DNA of 64,000 nucleotides, from assembly GCF_003966265.1 (NCBI RefSeq), contig NZ_RXNV01000002.1:496001-560000 (forward strand), given 5' to 3'. This DNA comes from Shewanella atlantica (GTDB lineage Bacteria > Pseudomonadota > Gammaproteobacteria > Enterobacterales > Shewanellaceae). Below the pieces are notes generated by a model. That model saw nothing but the letters and a program-made list of their open reading frames with translations, ran no database searches and was not told where the DNA came from. This document shows positions 46,825 through 55,676 of the stretch, piece after piece; positions within the stretch are counted from its first letter, which is position 1, and every line of letters begins with the position of its first letter. The translations under genes were made by a program, and so were the position numbers.

Positions 46825-48864
46825 ATGAACAAGAAACTTGCTTTGGCAGTGTCTTTCGCTCTGGGGCTTTCAGCATGTGGTAGTGATGATAATACAAGCA
46901 CACCACCTCCAGTCGAGCCGCCACCAACAATTAATCCTGTTTGGGAATATGTAGAAACAGGATATATGGAGATGGGTCAGGCCACCCTCAGTGGCAATAT
47001 AAATGTCGCTTTTGACTATATGAATGAACAAGTATGGAAATGGATACGCGGCATCACCAAAGATTCAAGTCAGTTTTGTATGAATTTACCCGAATCAGTT
47101 ACCCACCCTTGCAATACAGATGTCAATGGTGATGGTTTTGTCAACGCTCTGGATGCCAACCTTGCTGGGGTGTTAAATAAACAGACAGAGATTTTATCCA
47201 TAGATACAGCCGAAATACATAAAGTATTGGCAACTAATCCAGACGGATTAGGTGCGGGAACAGCCAGACCCGACATTTTCAAAGAGGGAAGCCTCTCAGC
47301 GTTTGATCTCCTGCGCTATATGGTCGCCACACGTGATGATATGAAATTTATCGGCGAGGTCATTACCCCAAATCAATCCGCCTACGACACCCATGAATTC
47401 ACACTAGGCTACGACAGAAACGGTAATGGTAACTTTACAGATGAAGGAGAACAATCACGTAATTGGCACTATCGTTTCACACAAAGTATGGGTGAAGCCG
47501 GACTTTACAGGGATCATAGTGGCGAGATCAGCTACACCAGAATGGATAACTTCTTGATAAAAGAGGAGCAGAGGATCCGCTTCCAGGACACATCCACTGC
47601 ATTTATCTCTCGTCTGCACTATATCTGGCAACAAGAGATTGAAAAACTGGCAGCCAACAACGGTAAAGTGATTGTCGACAATGTTTATTGGAAAGACGAC
47701 CCTGAAAACTCAATAGCAACAAATATTGAAGTGAAGCCCCATAATTTACGGAGTGATGTATTCCAGGATGGGGTTATCACGCGCATGGATCTCTTTTTAA
47801 CACTTGCCGATATGGGACATGACTTCCGATTGAACTGGTGGCCAAAGCTTGAAACTGGCGCCATAGTCAACTCGTTTAGTTTATCAAGAGCCCCCGTTCT
47901 TGGTAAAACAATAGGGCTAAGATCTTTTACCACAAAGCATTCCGTCATATCGGACGTGGATGGTGATCTTTTCTTCTCAGACAGAATGCCCGGCATTTGT
48001 AACTTTGATGCAGAAACCGGTCGTTCCGATGTGATTAATACTCCCGTTGCTATGACTGATTGCGTTCAAGATTTTTGGAGTGCTTTTGGTATTGGTGGTT
48101 GGTTTGGAAATATTAACAATGACTTGTGGACTATGCCCTATGGTGCAGATTTCGTAGAGTTAACCAAAACAGACTTGAATAATGCCGGCTATCATAGTGC
48201 TGGAGCCAAAATTGACAGCATATCAAAGTACGACATTATCGAGTGGGACTACAATTGGCGTCAGAATGCTCTAGCAGACAAAGGCGTAAAAGATGAATAT
48301 ATCAATACTGATATTGTGACTTTACGTTCATTTAAACCTGCTACCAAACAAGGAGAGAATGGTAAAGCACCGCTACTTGATGAAACTCATTTTGGTTGGA
48401 AAGTTGCCGATTGTACCCAGTGTCACAACGATGAGAAAGACCCTAAAGGTCATGGTGGATATTCTTGGCCGGTGAATGCTGCAGATGGCTTTAACGAAAC
48501 ACAGCCTTACTACTGTTCAACCTGTCATGGTAATAATGGAGCACCTGCCGGGCATGGCCGAGAGGCTCGCTGTTTCTGGTGTCATTCAGAAGATATGTTG
48601 CCGAAAAATCATGGTGAAGCCAGTGCGCGCAAACTACTAAAACATGAAGACAACTGGATCAATACCATTACCACCCGTCGAAAAGCGGGTATCGACAATA
48701 ATTACTATGGTTTCTCTAATAACCATAATGAGATCCTAGAAGGCGATCAAAAAGGCTATGGAGATCGTTGGGTATCATCGAACAACGATTATGACTTTAG
48801 CAAAAAGTTCCCAGACCCATTTGCTTGTGGTACTTGTCATCAGGACATAGTGAAAGACAACTAA
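46825..48864 (+). CDS. Large tetraheme c-type lipoprotein, paralogue 1
   Basis: A 679-residue lipoprotein: the ATG at 46825 has GGAG before it and begins a signal peptide with the lipobox GLSACG; the longer frame is not credible. The N-terminal 450 residues have EF-hand-like loops (DVNGDGFVNALDAN and DRNGNGNFTDEGE) and two copies of a motif: RPDIFKEGSLSAFD and LRSDVFQDGVITRMD. The C-terminal 150 residues hold four hemes: CTQCH, CSTCH, CFWCH and CGTCH. It shares this architecture with paralogues 2 and 3. It is probably anchored in the outer membrane; role unknown, with extracellular electron transfer a strong guess. Confidence 0.85.
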   Translation: MNKKLALAVSFALGLSACGSDDNTSTPPPVEPPPTINPVWEYVETGYMEMGQATLSGNINVAFDYMNEQVWKWIRGITKDSSQFCMNLPESVTHPCNTDVNGDGFVNALDANLAGVLNKQTEILSIDTAEIHKVLATNPDGLGAGTARPDIFKEGSLSAFDLLRYMVATRDDMKFIGEVITPNQSAYDTHEFTLGYDRNGNGNFTDEGEQSRNWHYRFTQSMGEAGLYRDHSGEISYTRMDNFLIKEEQRIRFQDTSTAFISRLHYIWQQEIEKLAANNGKVIVDNVYWKDDPENSIATNIEVKPHNLRSDVFQDGVITRMDLFLTLADMGHDFRLNWWPKLETGAIVNSFSLSRAPVLGKTIGLRSFTTKHSVISDVDGDLFFSDRMPGICNFDAETGRSDVINTPVAMTDCVQDFWSAFGIGGWFGNINNDLWTMPYGADFVELTKTDLNNAGYHSAGAKIDSISKYDIIEWDYNWRQNALADKGVKDEYINTDIVTLRSFKPATKQGENGKAPLLDETHFGWKVADCTQCHNDEKDPKGHGGYSWPVNAADGFNETQPYYCSTCHGNNGAPAGHGREARCFWCHSEDMLPKNHGEASARKLLKHEDNWINTITTRRKAGIDNNYYGFSNNHNEILEGDQKGYGDRWVSSNNDYDFSKKFPDPFACGTCHQDIVKDN

Positions 48865-48882
48865 TCGCATTATTATCGCAAC

Positions 48883-48908
48883 AGGGCCTTTCAATAAGGC
48901 CCTTTTTC
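48883..48908 (+). terminator. Terminator of tetraheme paralogue 1
   Basis: AGGGCCTT, loop, AAGGCCCC then a T-run. Confidence 0.75.
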
Positions 48909-48961
48909 TTAAAATAATTAATAAAGAAGCATCATTTTAACTATGTATTCAGCTTAACACC

Positions 48962-49027
48962 TACAGCCTAAGTAAGAGCTTCCCGGGGACCTACTCCTGT
49001 ATAACCTGCCACCAGGCTGCAGAGTAG
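48962..49027 (+). pseudogene. 3' stump of a lost tetraheme lipoprotein gene
   Basis: Read in frame it gives YSLSKSFPGTYSCITCHQAAE then stop, matching the end of paralogue 2 (YTLSKSFPDPYSCTTCHQAPE) nearly residue for residue, including the fourth heme motif CxxCH. There is no start or upstream sequence; a stop codon lies just before it. The sequence after the stop also matches the 3' UTR and terminator of paralogue 2, so this is a true relic of a further gene copy. Confidence 0.85.
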
Positions 49028-49138
49028 AACATAAATAGCCACTATGCCGATCACTGGATGTGAAGTGCTCGGTTAATAGAGCTATTTAATAAGCGATTCA
49101 AAATCCGAGCTGTGTTTCACTGCTCGGATTTTTTATCT
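49028..49138 (+). repeat. 3' UTR copy shared with tetraheme paralogue 2
   Basis: About 110 bases resembling 51579-51695, including the CCACTATGCCGATCACTG block and the terminator stem. Confidence 0.75.
49101..49135 (+). terminator. Terminator behind the tetraheme stump
   Basis: AAATCCGAGC, loop TGTGTTTCACT, GCTCGGATTT then T-run. The same hairpin lies at 51658-51691. Confidence 0.85.
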
Positions 49139-49397
49139 GCGTTTCTCGAGCCTTCAATAAAGGTAGCGCCCCTTCTATTGCTTATGCCTTCATCTTTATG
49201 GCAATAACCTCGTTCCTACAGCTACGTCCATCATCTTCTATGTACTTTCCATTTGTCTCACCTTATCAGATCACGGTTTCAAACGAGCTGTAATCCTGCA
49301 CGGTTTATCAAAACAATAAATTAGATACATTGCAGCGGTTGATTTCAAAAATTAGCAACAAACAATTTAAAAATAACCTTAAAACAAAGGAATTAGG
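49139..49397. other. Promoter region of tetraheme paralogue 2
   Basis: No gene. The shared motif TGTAATCCTGCACGGTTTAT lies at 49289-49308, about 90-110 bases before the ATG. Confidence 0.5.
49289..49308 (+). promoter_or_regulatory. Candidate shared operator, tetraheme paralogue 2
   Basis: TGTAATCCTGCACGGTTTAT, matching the motifs at 44230 and 54579 (pattern TGTAAYYYKGCACSGWTTAW). Confidence 0.45.
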
Positions 49398-51578
49398 ATG
49401 AATAACAAATTTGCTTTAGCTTCACTTCTGGTGCTGGGGCTTTCAGCATGTGGGAGTGACAGTAGCTCTACAGATGATGGGACGACTACCCCTCCTTCGC
49501 CACCAGATTTAAGCCCAGAGATGGCAGAAATCTGGAAACACATAGATTCTCCCTATCATGAATTCAAGGAAACTAAACTAGAAGGCATTGTTTTCGGCCA
49601 CATAGGTTATCAACAAGATCACATCATGGAGTACATCAACAAAGGTGCGCAACTCGCTCATAAAACCGGAGACATGAGCGCGGACTTAAATGGTGATGGT
49701 TGGATTAACCGCTGGGATGCGGCCAAAAAGACAGAAAGCGCGCTAAAGGTGGATTCATCATCGAATGCTGAGTTAAAAGTTGACCCAGGTATTAGCACTC
49801 AAACTTTAGCGTCCAGCATACATCAAGTATTGGCGACCAACCCAGACGGGTTAGGAGCTGGTACGGCAAGACCTGATATTTTTGTTGATGGGCACCTATC
49901 TGCTTTTGATTACCTGAGATATTTAGTGGCAACCCGCAGCGATCTTCGTTTTGAGGGAGAAGTGACTCGACCTGAAGAATCTGCATTTAATACACACGAG
50001 TTCAAAATCTCGTGGGATAAAAATGGTGATGGGTTGTTTAATGAAGATGACAATACTCAATATGAAACCAATTTCAACTCAGATGACTGGCATTATAGCT
50101 ATGTCCCTTCTTTTGAGCATCTGGTAGGTACTAAGAGCCATAACTATGTTGTGGGTTATACCATGTACAGGCGGATGGACGAACACAGGTTACAAGATGA
50201 GATGCAGGCGCGCTTTTATTCGACAGGCCCGGTATTAAAAACCAGAAGAGAGCTAACATGGCAATGGGAGCAAGACTGGCTGGCTAAGAATGACGGCAAG
50301 GTGGTACTAAAAACGTTGATGAGGTCCTCTTCTGATCACCCGGCTAGTATTGGCTTGCCCGATTCAAATGATCCTGTCGATCCTGCGGTTTATGGCAGAA
50401 ACCTTGAAATACGTGCATTTAATCTCAGAAGTGATGTTTATCAACCTGGCGTGATCACAGGCTTAGATTTCTACTTGTCACTAATGATAGACCACGAGCT
50501 CGATATGAAACTCGCTTACTGGCCAAGCACAGCTTCTAATGTAAAAGCAGATAGCTTCATTATACAACGGATATTTGATTATAAATCTGCAGGATTCTCA
50601 GGAGCATCGACCCGTTACATAGTATCTGAGACGGTTGATTTTAGTGATAATCCAAATTGTATGCTTATGGGGCTCAATGGTATGCCATCAACGTTGGCAC
50701 CATGGGGGGGAACCGAGGTCCCGTGGTTACATGCCGGTGGCTCTATTGATGAATGTCGTCGCCTGTTTAATTCCAGGCAAGGTAATGGAGGATTAAACGT
50801 TAACCATGACATGAGCAATGCGGTAATTAATTTCGGAATGGACAGAATGTTCCTTAATTATTCAACGTTAAACACACCTGATTTGATTACAGATGAGAAT
50901 TACCTTGGATATATGGGATATAAACACATCTATCGCTCCGATTACGGCGGTTACGATATTAACACTTCGTGTGGCAACGAGCCCTGTACACCGGTAACAC
51001 TAATAGAGTTCGATATTGCTACAGAAGAAAAACCGATCGGCAACGCGCCAATTTTAAATGAAACGCATTTTGGCTGGAAATTGCCTGATTGTGCTTTATG
51101 TCATAATGAAGATAAAAACCCTCAAGGACACGGAGGTCAGTCATGGCCCGTAAATGCAGGGGCAGGTTTCAAGGAGATCCAACCCTATTATTGCGCAACC
51201 TGCCACGGTAGCAATGGGGCGCCTCAAAGACATGGCTACGATACATACTGTACACAGTGCCACAACCCTAATAATACCGATCCAGACAAGTATGGCATCA
51301 ACCCAAAAAATCACGGTGAGGTTAGCCACCTGTTTTTGCTAGAGCCTGAAGATAATCGGGTGAATCAACATACCGGAACAAACTTTGGCACGGACGATCG
51401 TGGCGAGGTAGATTACACCCAACACATTCCCCATGTGACCGAAAAGGCACCAACCAATCTTAGCGGAGAGATCGAACTTTATCCTGCATTTTGGGTACCT
51501 CACAACAATGGTTATACACTGAGTAAGTCATTCCCTGATCCATACTCTTGTACGACCTGTCACCAAGCTCCAGAATAG
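49398..51578 (+). CDS. Large tetraheme c-type lipoprotein, paralogue 2
   Basis: A 726-residue lipoprotein with lipobox GLSACG. It shows EF-hand-like loops DLNGDGWINRWDAAKK and DKNGDGLFNEDDN, the paired motifs RPDIFVDGHLSAFD and LRSDVYQPGVITGLD, and the C-terminal signature HFGWKLPDCALCHNEDKNPQGHGG. Its four hemes are CALCH, CATCH, CTQCH and CTTCH. It is closest to paralogue 1. A ribosome site AAAGGAATTAGG precedes the ATG. It probably sits on the outer membrane; electron partner and substrate unknown. Its 3' UTR matches the one behind the stump at 48962. Confidence 0.85.
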   Translation: MNNKFALASLLVLGLSACGSDSSSTDDGTTTPPSPPDLSPEMAEIWKHIDSPYHEFKETKLEGIVFGHIGYQQDHIMEYINKGAQLAHKTGDMSADLNGDGWINRWDAAKKTESALKVDSSSNAELKVDPGISTQTLASSIHQVLATNPDGLGAGTARPDIFVDGHLSAFDYLRYLVATRSDLRFEGEVTRPEESAFNTHEFKISWDKNGDGLFNEDDNTQYETNFNSDDWHYSYVPSFEHLVGTKSHNYVVGYTMYRRMDEHRLQDEMQARFYSTGPVLKTRRELTWQWEQDWLAKNDGKVVLKTLMRSSSDHPASIGLPDSNDPVDPAVYGRNLEIRAFNLRSDVYQPGVITGLDFYLSLMIDHELDMKLAYWPSTASNVKADSFIIQRIFDYKSAGFSGASTRYIVSETVDFSDNPNCMLMGLNGMPSTLAPWGGTEVPWLHAGGSIDECRRLFNSRQGNGGLNVNHDMSNAVINFGMDRMFLNYSTLNTPDLITDENYLGYMGYKHIYRSDYGGYDINTSCGNEPCTPVTLIEFDIATEEKPIGNAPILNETHFGWKLPDCALCHNEDKNPQGHGGQSWPVNAGAGFKEIQPYYCATCHGSNGAPQRHGYDTYCTQCHNPNNTDPDKYGINPKNHGEVSHLFLLEPEDNRVNQHTGTNFGTDDRGEVDYTQHIPHVTEKAPTNLSGEIELYPAFWVPHNNGYTLSKSFPDPYSCTTCHQAPE

Positions 51579-51700
51579 AGCAAAAATAGCCACCATGCCG
51601 ATCACTGAGTGTGAAAGTGGTCGGTTAATCGAGCTAACTAGTTAATGAAGCTATTAAAAATCCGAGCTGTGTTTCACTGCTCGGATTTTTTATGCGCGTT
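51579..51700 (+). repeat. 3' UTR of tetraheme paralogue 2, related to 49028-49138
   Basis: Matches the region behind the stump, including terminator and the bases around it. Confidence 0.75.
51658..51691 (+). terminator. Terminator of tetraheme paralogue 2
   Basis: AAATCCGAGC, loop TGTGTTTCACT, GCTCGGATTT then T-run, identical stem to 49101. Confidence 0.9.
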
Positions 51701-52067
51701 TCTCAACGCTCTGAATATAATCAATTAACTCAAGCCTTAAAGTTGATTGCTTGAATTATTTATCACATTAGCTTTTTATAAAGCTTACCTGTCAACAGCT
51801 ACGCCTCCCCCAACCAAGCCTATGCGCTTTTCATTCACTCCCATACTCTATTGCTTCGTTACTGGCTGCAATGGCTGTTTATAGCAGTAAAAGATAATCT
51901 GCCACCTTACCCAAATAAAGATATGGCTTAACAATGATTCGCTTTTATGCTGACTATTAGGTTGAGGGACTTAATGATGTTGTTTGAGAGCAACTCACTT
52001 ATAGCTTACATGAGTGTGTACTCAAGATCAGATGGTAGCGGAGAAGAAGACTTTATTAAGCGGATAT
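51701..52067. other. Intergenic, no gene recognised
   Basis: About 370 bases between two convergent terminators; no frame with a ribosome site, nothing recognised. Confidence 0.5.
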
Positions 52068-52100
52068 AAAAAACCGGGAATAGATGCCTCTATTCCCGGT
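52068..52100 (-). terminator. Terminator downstream of tetraheme paralogue 3
   Basis: On the minus strand ACCGGGAATAGA, 4-nt loop, TCTATTCCCGGT then T-run; a 12-bp perfect stem, the same as at 58178. Confidence 0.9.
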
Positions 52101-52263
52101 AAAGTGGGGAGCAAGTAAAGCGATAAACTTGCGAGTTTTTATTGCTACCTTCTCAGTTGCCGAAAAGGTAGCGTTTATGATCATAGGTGTAGCAAACGAA
52201 GAAACCAGATTAAACCTTGCAGGGACGAAAACTCAATTTCAACGTTTGCTAGTGATCATTGCA

Positions 52264-52298
52264 TCAAAAGCGATACTGTAAAGCTGCCAGTATCAAAT
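52264..52298 (-). pseudogene. 3' stump of an mtrB-like gene
   Basis: Minus-strand frame LILAALQYRF then stop, against LILATLQYRF at the end of the intact mtrB-like gene. Terminal Phe and alternating pattern are those of an outer-membrane beta strand. Upstream the similarity ends and a stop appears, so only about 10 codons remain. Confidence 0.75.
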
Positions 52299-52346
52299 CT
52301 TATCGCATCGAGGTTTGTCTCCCTTCGTTTATTAAGTGGTTTATCA

Positions 52347-52370
52347 AGTGGTTAGTGGTTAGTGGTTAGT
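52347..52370. repeat. Tandem AGTGGTT heptamers
   Basis: Three perfect copies plus three bases, overlapping the stop codon of tetraheme paralogue 3 at 52366-52368. Confidence 0.85.
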
Positions 52371-54348
52371 CATTAGGATGACAAGTTACACATGAGTATG
52401 GGTCCGGGAAATCTTCACTGTTGTGCCAGTCGCTGTTGATACCGGTGCGTTCATTTTCCCCATAGTACTTAAGGTTATCTGCTTGATCATGGATAGGTTG
52501 CTTGATGCCGCCCCACTCGCCATTTGGACCGCTTAGGCGTTCCTTATCCAGTTCATTTACCGCACCGGCACACGATCCCTCTTCCATACCGGCAAGGTTC
52601 AAGCCGGTCAGGCTGGTGCCGTCGCACACAACATCGCCGAACTTCATGAAGCCCGAGGCCGAACCGTGGTGAGCCATTTGATTATCTTCGGTGTGACACC
52701 AGAAACAGCGGCTCACTTCACCGTGGCCTTTCATGGCGCCATTGCTGCCGTGACAGGTGGCACATTCATAGGGCTGCTCTACGCCTAACGATCCCTTATG
52801 CACATCATCGTGACAATTGCGGCAATCGGCTATCCCCCAGCCAAAATGCTCGTCAGTCAACGGCGCGATGGCGTCATTGATGTCGGCTATCACCCGGTTT
52901 TCATAGTTACCACTTTCATCGACGAAATGGCGTTCGGTGATGTCAAACTGCCCAGGCATCCACTTTTGATAACCAGCAAAAATCACTCCCTTTGGATAGT
53001 GCATTACCTCCTGATCGGGCATATCGTGATCCATGAATCCGCCAAACTTGTTATACCACTCGTCGATACAGATCTGAGCGGATTCAATGGTATGGCCCTG
53101 ACCGCCATGCATCCACTGACACTTGCCCTTCAGCTTAGGATCGCCTTCACCTTTGTCAGCAGCAATCAAGTCGCTCGGAACAGGCCACTCTAGATCATCG
53201 AGAAAGAAGTCCTGAGTCGCAAACATCTCGCCGGTTGCCGCAGCCCAGCCCCACATTCCCTGAGCTCGCAGGCCATTGACGGAAGTCAACGCGTAGTTAT
53301 TAACTTCCGAGCTGGTAGACATGGTGCCCCAGTAAGTGAAGCGCACATCGGCGAGTCCCTGGTCCTGAAGTGACAGCCACACATCCATGGATGTGATCAC
53401 ACCGGGCTGAAAGATGTCGGTGCGAAGGTCGTGTGCAGTTACCTCAAGGTTCTGAACTTTTACTATATCATTGCCCTGAGCATCAATTGCCCACACCAAA
53501 GGCATGACCATCTTGTCGCCATTTGCACGCTTGCGGTCTGCTTGCAGTTTAAACTGCATATTGCGACGCTCGGTCACCGCGCGGTTGTATGGCTGCATGC
53601 GAATACGCATTTTGCTCTTGGCCAGACCAAGATCGGCGCGAACATAAACCGTTTCTAAATTCGGCGTTCCCTGCAGGCGATCGAACTCTCCGTCATGCCA
53701 GATGTAGGAGGGATACCAGTCGGTGCTCCTGTTACTCAATTCGGCCTCGGACAATGTGCCATCACCGTCAGTGTCCCAGGCAGTGCTAAGCAGATGGGTA
53801 CCAAGCTCTTCGTTCCAAATTGCCTTTACATCCAGGTCGTCGCGGACGTGAGAGGCATAGAGCACTATATCCATTACCGAGAAGTGACCGTCGGCATACA
53901 CATCCGGACGCAACGGGATGGGTGAATCCGGCTGAGCCGCATAGGCCTTAATGTCATCGGCGTTTACCTTGAAGATGTACTTGCTATCATCCGGGGTGAT
54001 CTTGTTACGGTTGAGCTCATTATCATTATATTTACCCATAGGCGTCGGGGCTTCATCGCCAGTACAGTATTGGCTAACGTCGACACCGTCCCCCTTGTAC
54101 TCGCGCTCCATACAGGGGTACCATCTGCCCAGGTAGACGGTGATGTCACCATCGAAAACGGCCTTTCGTGGTTGCACAAGATCCAGCGATTCGTGAGGTT
54201 TGCTGGCTACAGGCGGCTCAGTGGGTGGCACCTCGATGCCAGAATCACTGTCTGAGCCTCCGCAAGCTGTTAGCGTAGATAATAATATAGCCGGCAGTAC
54301 CGACTTTATTGCATTATGTTTTTTCATTCGTTTACCTATATTCATCAT
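52366..54348 (-). CDS. Large tetraheme c-type lipoprotein, paralogue 3
   Basis: A 660-residue lipoprotein (lipobox STLTACG). The start at 54348 is given; the in-frame ATG at 54327, with AGGT six bases before it, is an alternative. It keeps the family plan: LRPDVYADGHFSVMD and LRTDIFQPGVITSMD motif pair, an EF-hand-like DTDGDGTLSEAEL loop, and the C-terminal signature HFGWGIADCRNCHDD. Four hemes are CRNCH, CATCH, CFWCH and CVTCH. It is the most divergent of the three and lies on the opposite strand. Probably outer membrane, function unknown. Upstream on the same strand lies the two-component pair. Confidence 0.85.
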   Translation of the reverse strand: MMNIGKRMKKHNAIKSVLPAILLSTLTACGGSDSDSGIEVPPTEPPVASKPHESLDLVQPRKAVFDGDITVYLGRWYPCMEREYKGDGVDVSQYCTGDEAPTPMGKYNDNELNRNKITPDDSKYIFKVNADDIKAYAAQPDSPIPLRPDVYADGHFSVMDIVLYASHVRDDLDVKAIWNEELGTHLLSTAWDTDGDGTLSEAELSNRSTDWYPSYIWHDGEFDRLQGTPNLETVYVRADLGLAKSKMRIRMQPYNRAVTERRNMQFKLQADRKRANGDKMVMPLVWAIDAQGNDIVKVQNLEVTAHDLRTDIFQPGVITSMDVWLSLQDQGLADVRFTYWGTMSTSSEVNNYALTSVNGLRAQGMWGWAAATGEMFATQDFFLDDLEWPVPSDLIAADKGEGDPKLKGKCQWMHGGQGHTIESAQICIDEWYNKFGGFMDHDMPDQEVMHYPKGVIFAGYQKWMPGQFDITERHFVDESGNYENRVIADINDAIAPLTDEHFGWGIADCRNCHDDVHKGSLGVEQPYECATCHGSNGAMKGHGEVSRCFWCHTEDNQMAHHGSASGFMKFGDVVCDGTSLTGLNLAGMEEGSCAGAVNELDKERLSGPNGEWGGIKQPIHDQADNLKYYGENERTGINSDWHNSEDFPDPYSCVTCHPND

Positions 54349-54578
54349 TAGGTCTCAATATATTGAGCAAAAAACTCAAGCTAGCCATCATCAGAAATTT
54401 GTCGATAATGCTCTTAGCCAATATAAAGGTGATAGTTTTATTTATTAGTATGATTTAAAGCCTGATACTTCTGGCTTACCTAGAGTAAATTAAATTGTTA
54501 TCACCTATAGTTCACCATAGGGTTTGAAACAATTTAAAGAACACTCACGCAATAAATAATAGATGGAGAGACTTAGAT

Positions 54579-54598
54579 ATAAACGGTGCAAAGTTACA
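54579..54598 (-). promoter_or_regulatory. Candidate shared operator, tetraheme paralogue 3
   Basis: Minus strand TGTAACTTTGCACCGTTTAT, matching 44230 and 49289, but about 230 bases from the start, farther than in the others. Confidence 0.4.
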
Positions 54599-54905
54599 CC
54601 TTTCACAATAGACAAATGGAGGTCACACTTTAAGTTTGTTATTATTCAATCTAACGAAGTTTATATTGACTGCTCAGTAGTAACTGATGATAAACATCAT
54701 GATGTAACGGTACATGCCGGTCCTATAACTTAAGTTATAAACAAACGTGCCGTTGGCGCATGTTAAATAAACTGCTACAAGATTAGGCTCTTCGACAGTT
54801 AATTCGGAACCATGACAACTTTAGCAAGTGTTAATAAATATCAATTTCAGTAGGTTTCGCACGACGAACAGAGTTGAACTATTATAGATTGGGTTCAAAT
54901 GTTCG

Positions 54906-54931
54906 AACTAAGAAATACCACTTTCTTAGTT
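54906..54931. terminator. Inverted repeat after the response regulator gene
   Basis: AACTAAGAAA, 6-nt loop, TTTCTTAGTT; perfect 10-bp stem, no T-run on the minus strand. Possible terminator. Confidence 0.4.
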
Positions 54932-54944
54932 TAAAAAACAATGC

Positions 54945-55676
54945 CTATCTGCACTGGAGAAAATACTCATTGAGTAATCCAACTTTTGCTCGCGCTACGC
55001 TGATAGGTTCGTCAACATCAAACAACTTGACCAAGGTATGCCTTGATTGACGCAGCACCTGAGCAATTTGAGTTAAGTTAACGATATAACTACGATGGAT
55101 CCGCATAAACCGTTCTGAGTCGAGTTGTAATTCAAAATTCGCCATACTCTCTTCAGTTATAATACTATCCAAATTGAATCGGCTTCTCCCATAAGCGGTC
55201 AGGTTAACTCGTTGATATCGACCGATGCTTTCAATAAAACTGATATCGTTAGATGCAAGCAGATGATTTCTTTTACCATCATAAACGGCGATCTCAGTGA
55301 CATCAGGCATAACGATATCGTGTGATAACCGTTCAATTTTTTCTAAACAGCGAATCAGCCTACTCGGACGGACAGGTTTGAGTAAGTAGTCAACAACCTT
55401 GGTATCGAAAGCCGTTAATGCATGCTCAGCATAAGCAGTTACAAATACTAAATGATAATTGATATGCTCAGTTGCTTTTGCAACCATAAAACCATCAATA
55501 ACTGGCATATCGATATCGAGAAACACAATATCTGGTAATAGTTGGCAGATGGCCTCAATGCCTTGCTCTGGGTTGTTATAACAGCCGATGACCTCTACTT
55601 CAGAAATATTATCCAGCTCTCTTTTAAGGCCTTGCGTTGCAGAAACCTCATCGTCGATAACAATAACTTTACGCAT
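54945..55676 (-). CDS. LytTR-type response regulator
   Basis: A 243-residue response regulator. Receiver domain: KVIVIDDE with acidic pocket, phospho-acceptor Asp 54 in DIVFLDIDMP, and Lys in LLKPVRPS. The C-terminal LytTR DNA-binding domain contains the FMRIHRSYIVNL segment. The true start is the ATG at 55676 (MRKVIVI), which overlaps the kinase stop; the longer frame from 55697 lies in the kinase gene. It forms a pair with the kinase and may control the tetraheme gene downstream. Confidence 0.92.
   Translation of the reverse strand: MRKVIVIDDEVSATQGLKRELDNISEVEVIGCYNNPEQGIEAICQLLPDIVFLDIDMPVIDGFMVAKATEHINYHLVFVTAYAEHALTAFDTKVVDYLLKPVRPSRLIRCLEKIERLSHDIVMPDVTEIAVYDGKRNHLLASNDISFIESIGRYQRVNLTAYGRSRFNLDSIITEESMANFELQLDSERFMRIHRSYIVNLTQIAQVLRQSRHTLVKLFDVDEPISVARAKVGLLNEYFLQCR

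Larger units (their letters stand above)
52068..52298. repeat. 231-bp repeat, copy 1 (relic of an mtrB-like 3' end plus 3' UTR)
   Basis: Aligns without gaps to 58178-58408 with about 21 mismatches counted by eye (about 91% identity). In copy 2 the repeat includes the last codons and 3' UTR of the mtrB-like gene. Confidence 0.88.
54349..54944. other. Promoter region of tetraheme paralogue 3
   Basis: About 600 AT-rich bases. It contains the shared motif at 54579-54598, a dyad near GATGATAAACATCATGATG (about 54690), and an inverted repeat at 54906. No gene recognised. Confidence 0.5.

Noticed and set aside
52084..52281. 65-residue frames on the plus strand in both copies of the 231-bp repeat, similar to each other (other copy 58194-58391)
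   Set aside because: Each begins inside a terminator stem, has no ribosome site, and runs antisense to the mtrB-like 3' end; similarity follows from the DNA duplication.
54690..54712. Dyad GATGATAAACATCATGATG as an operator
   Set aside because: Imperfect, single occurrence and far from the start; kept only as a note in the intergenic entry.
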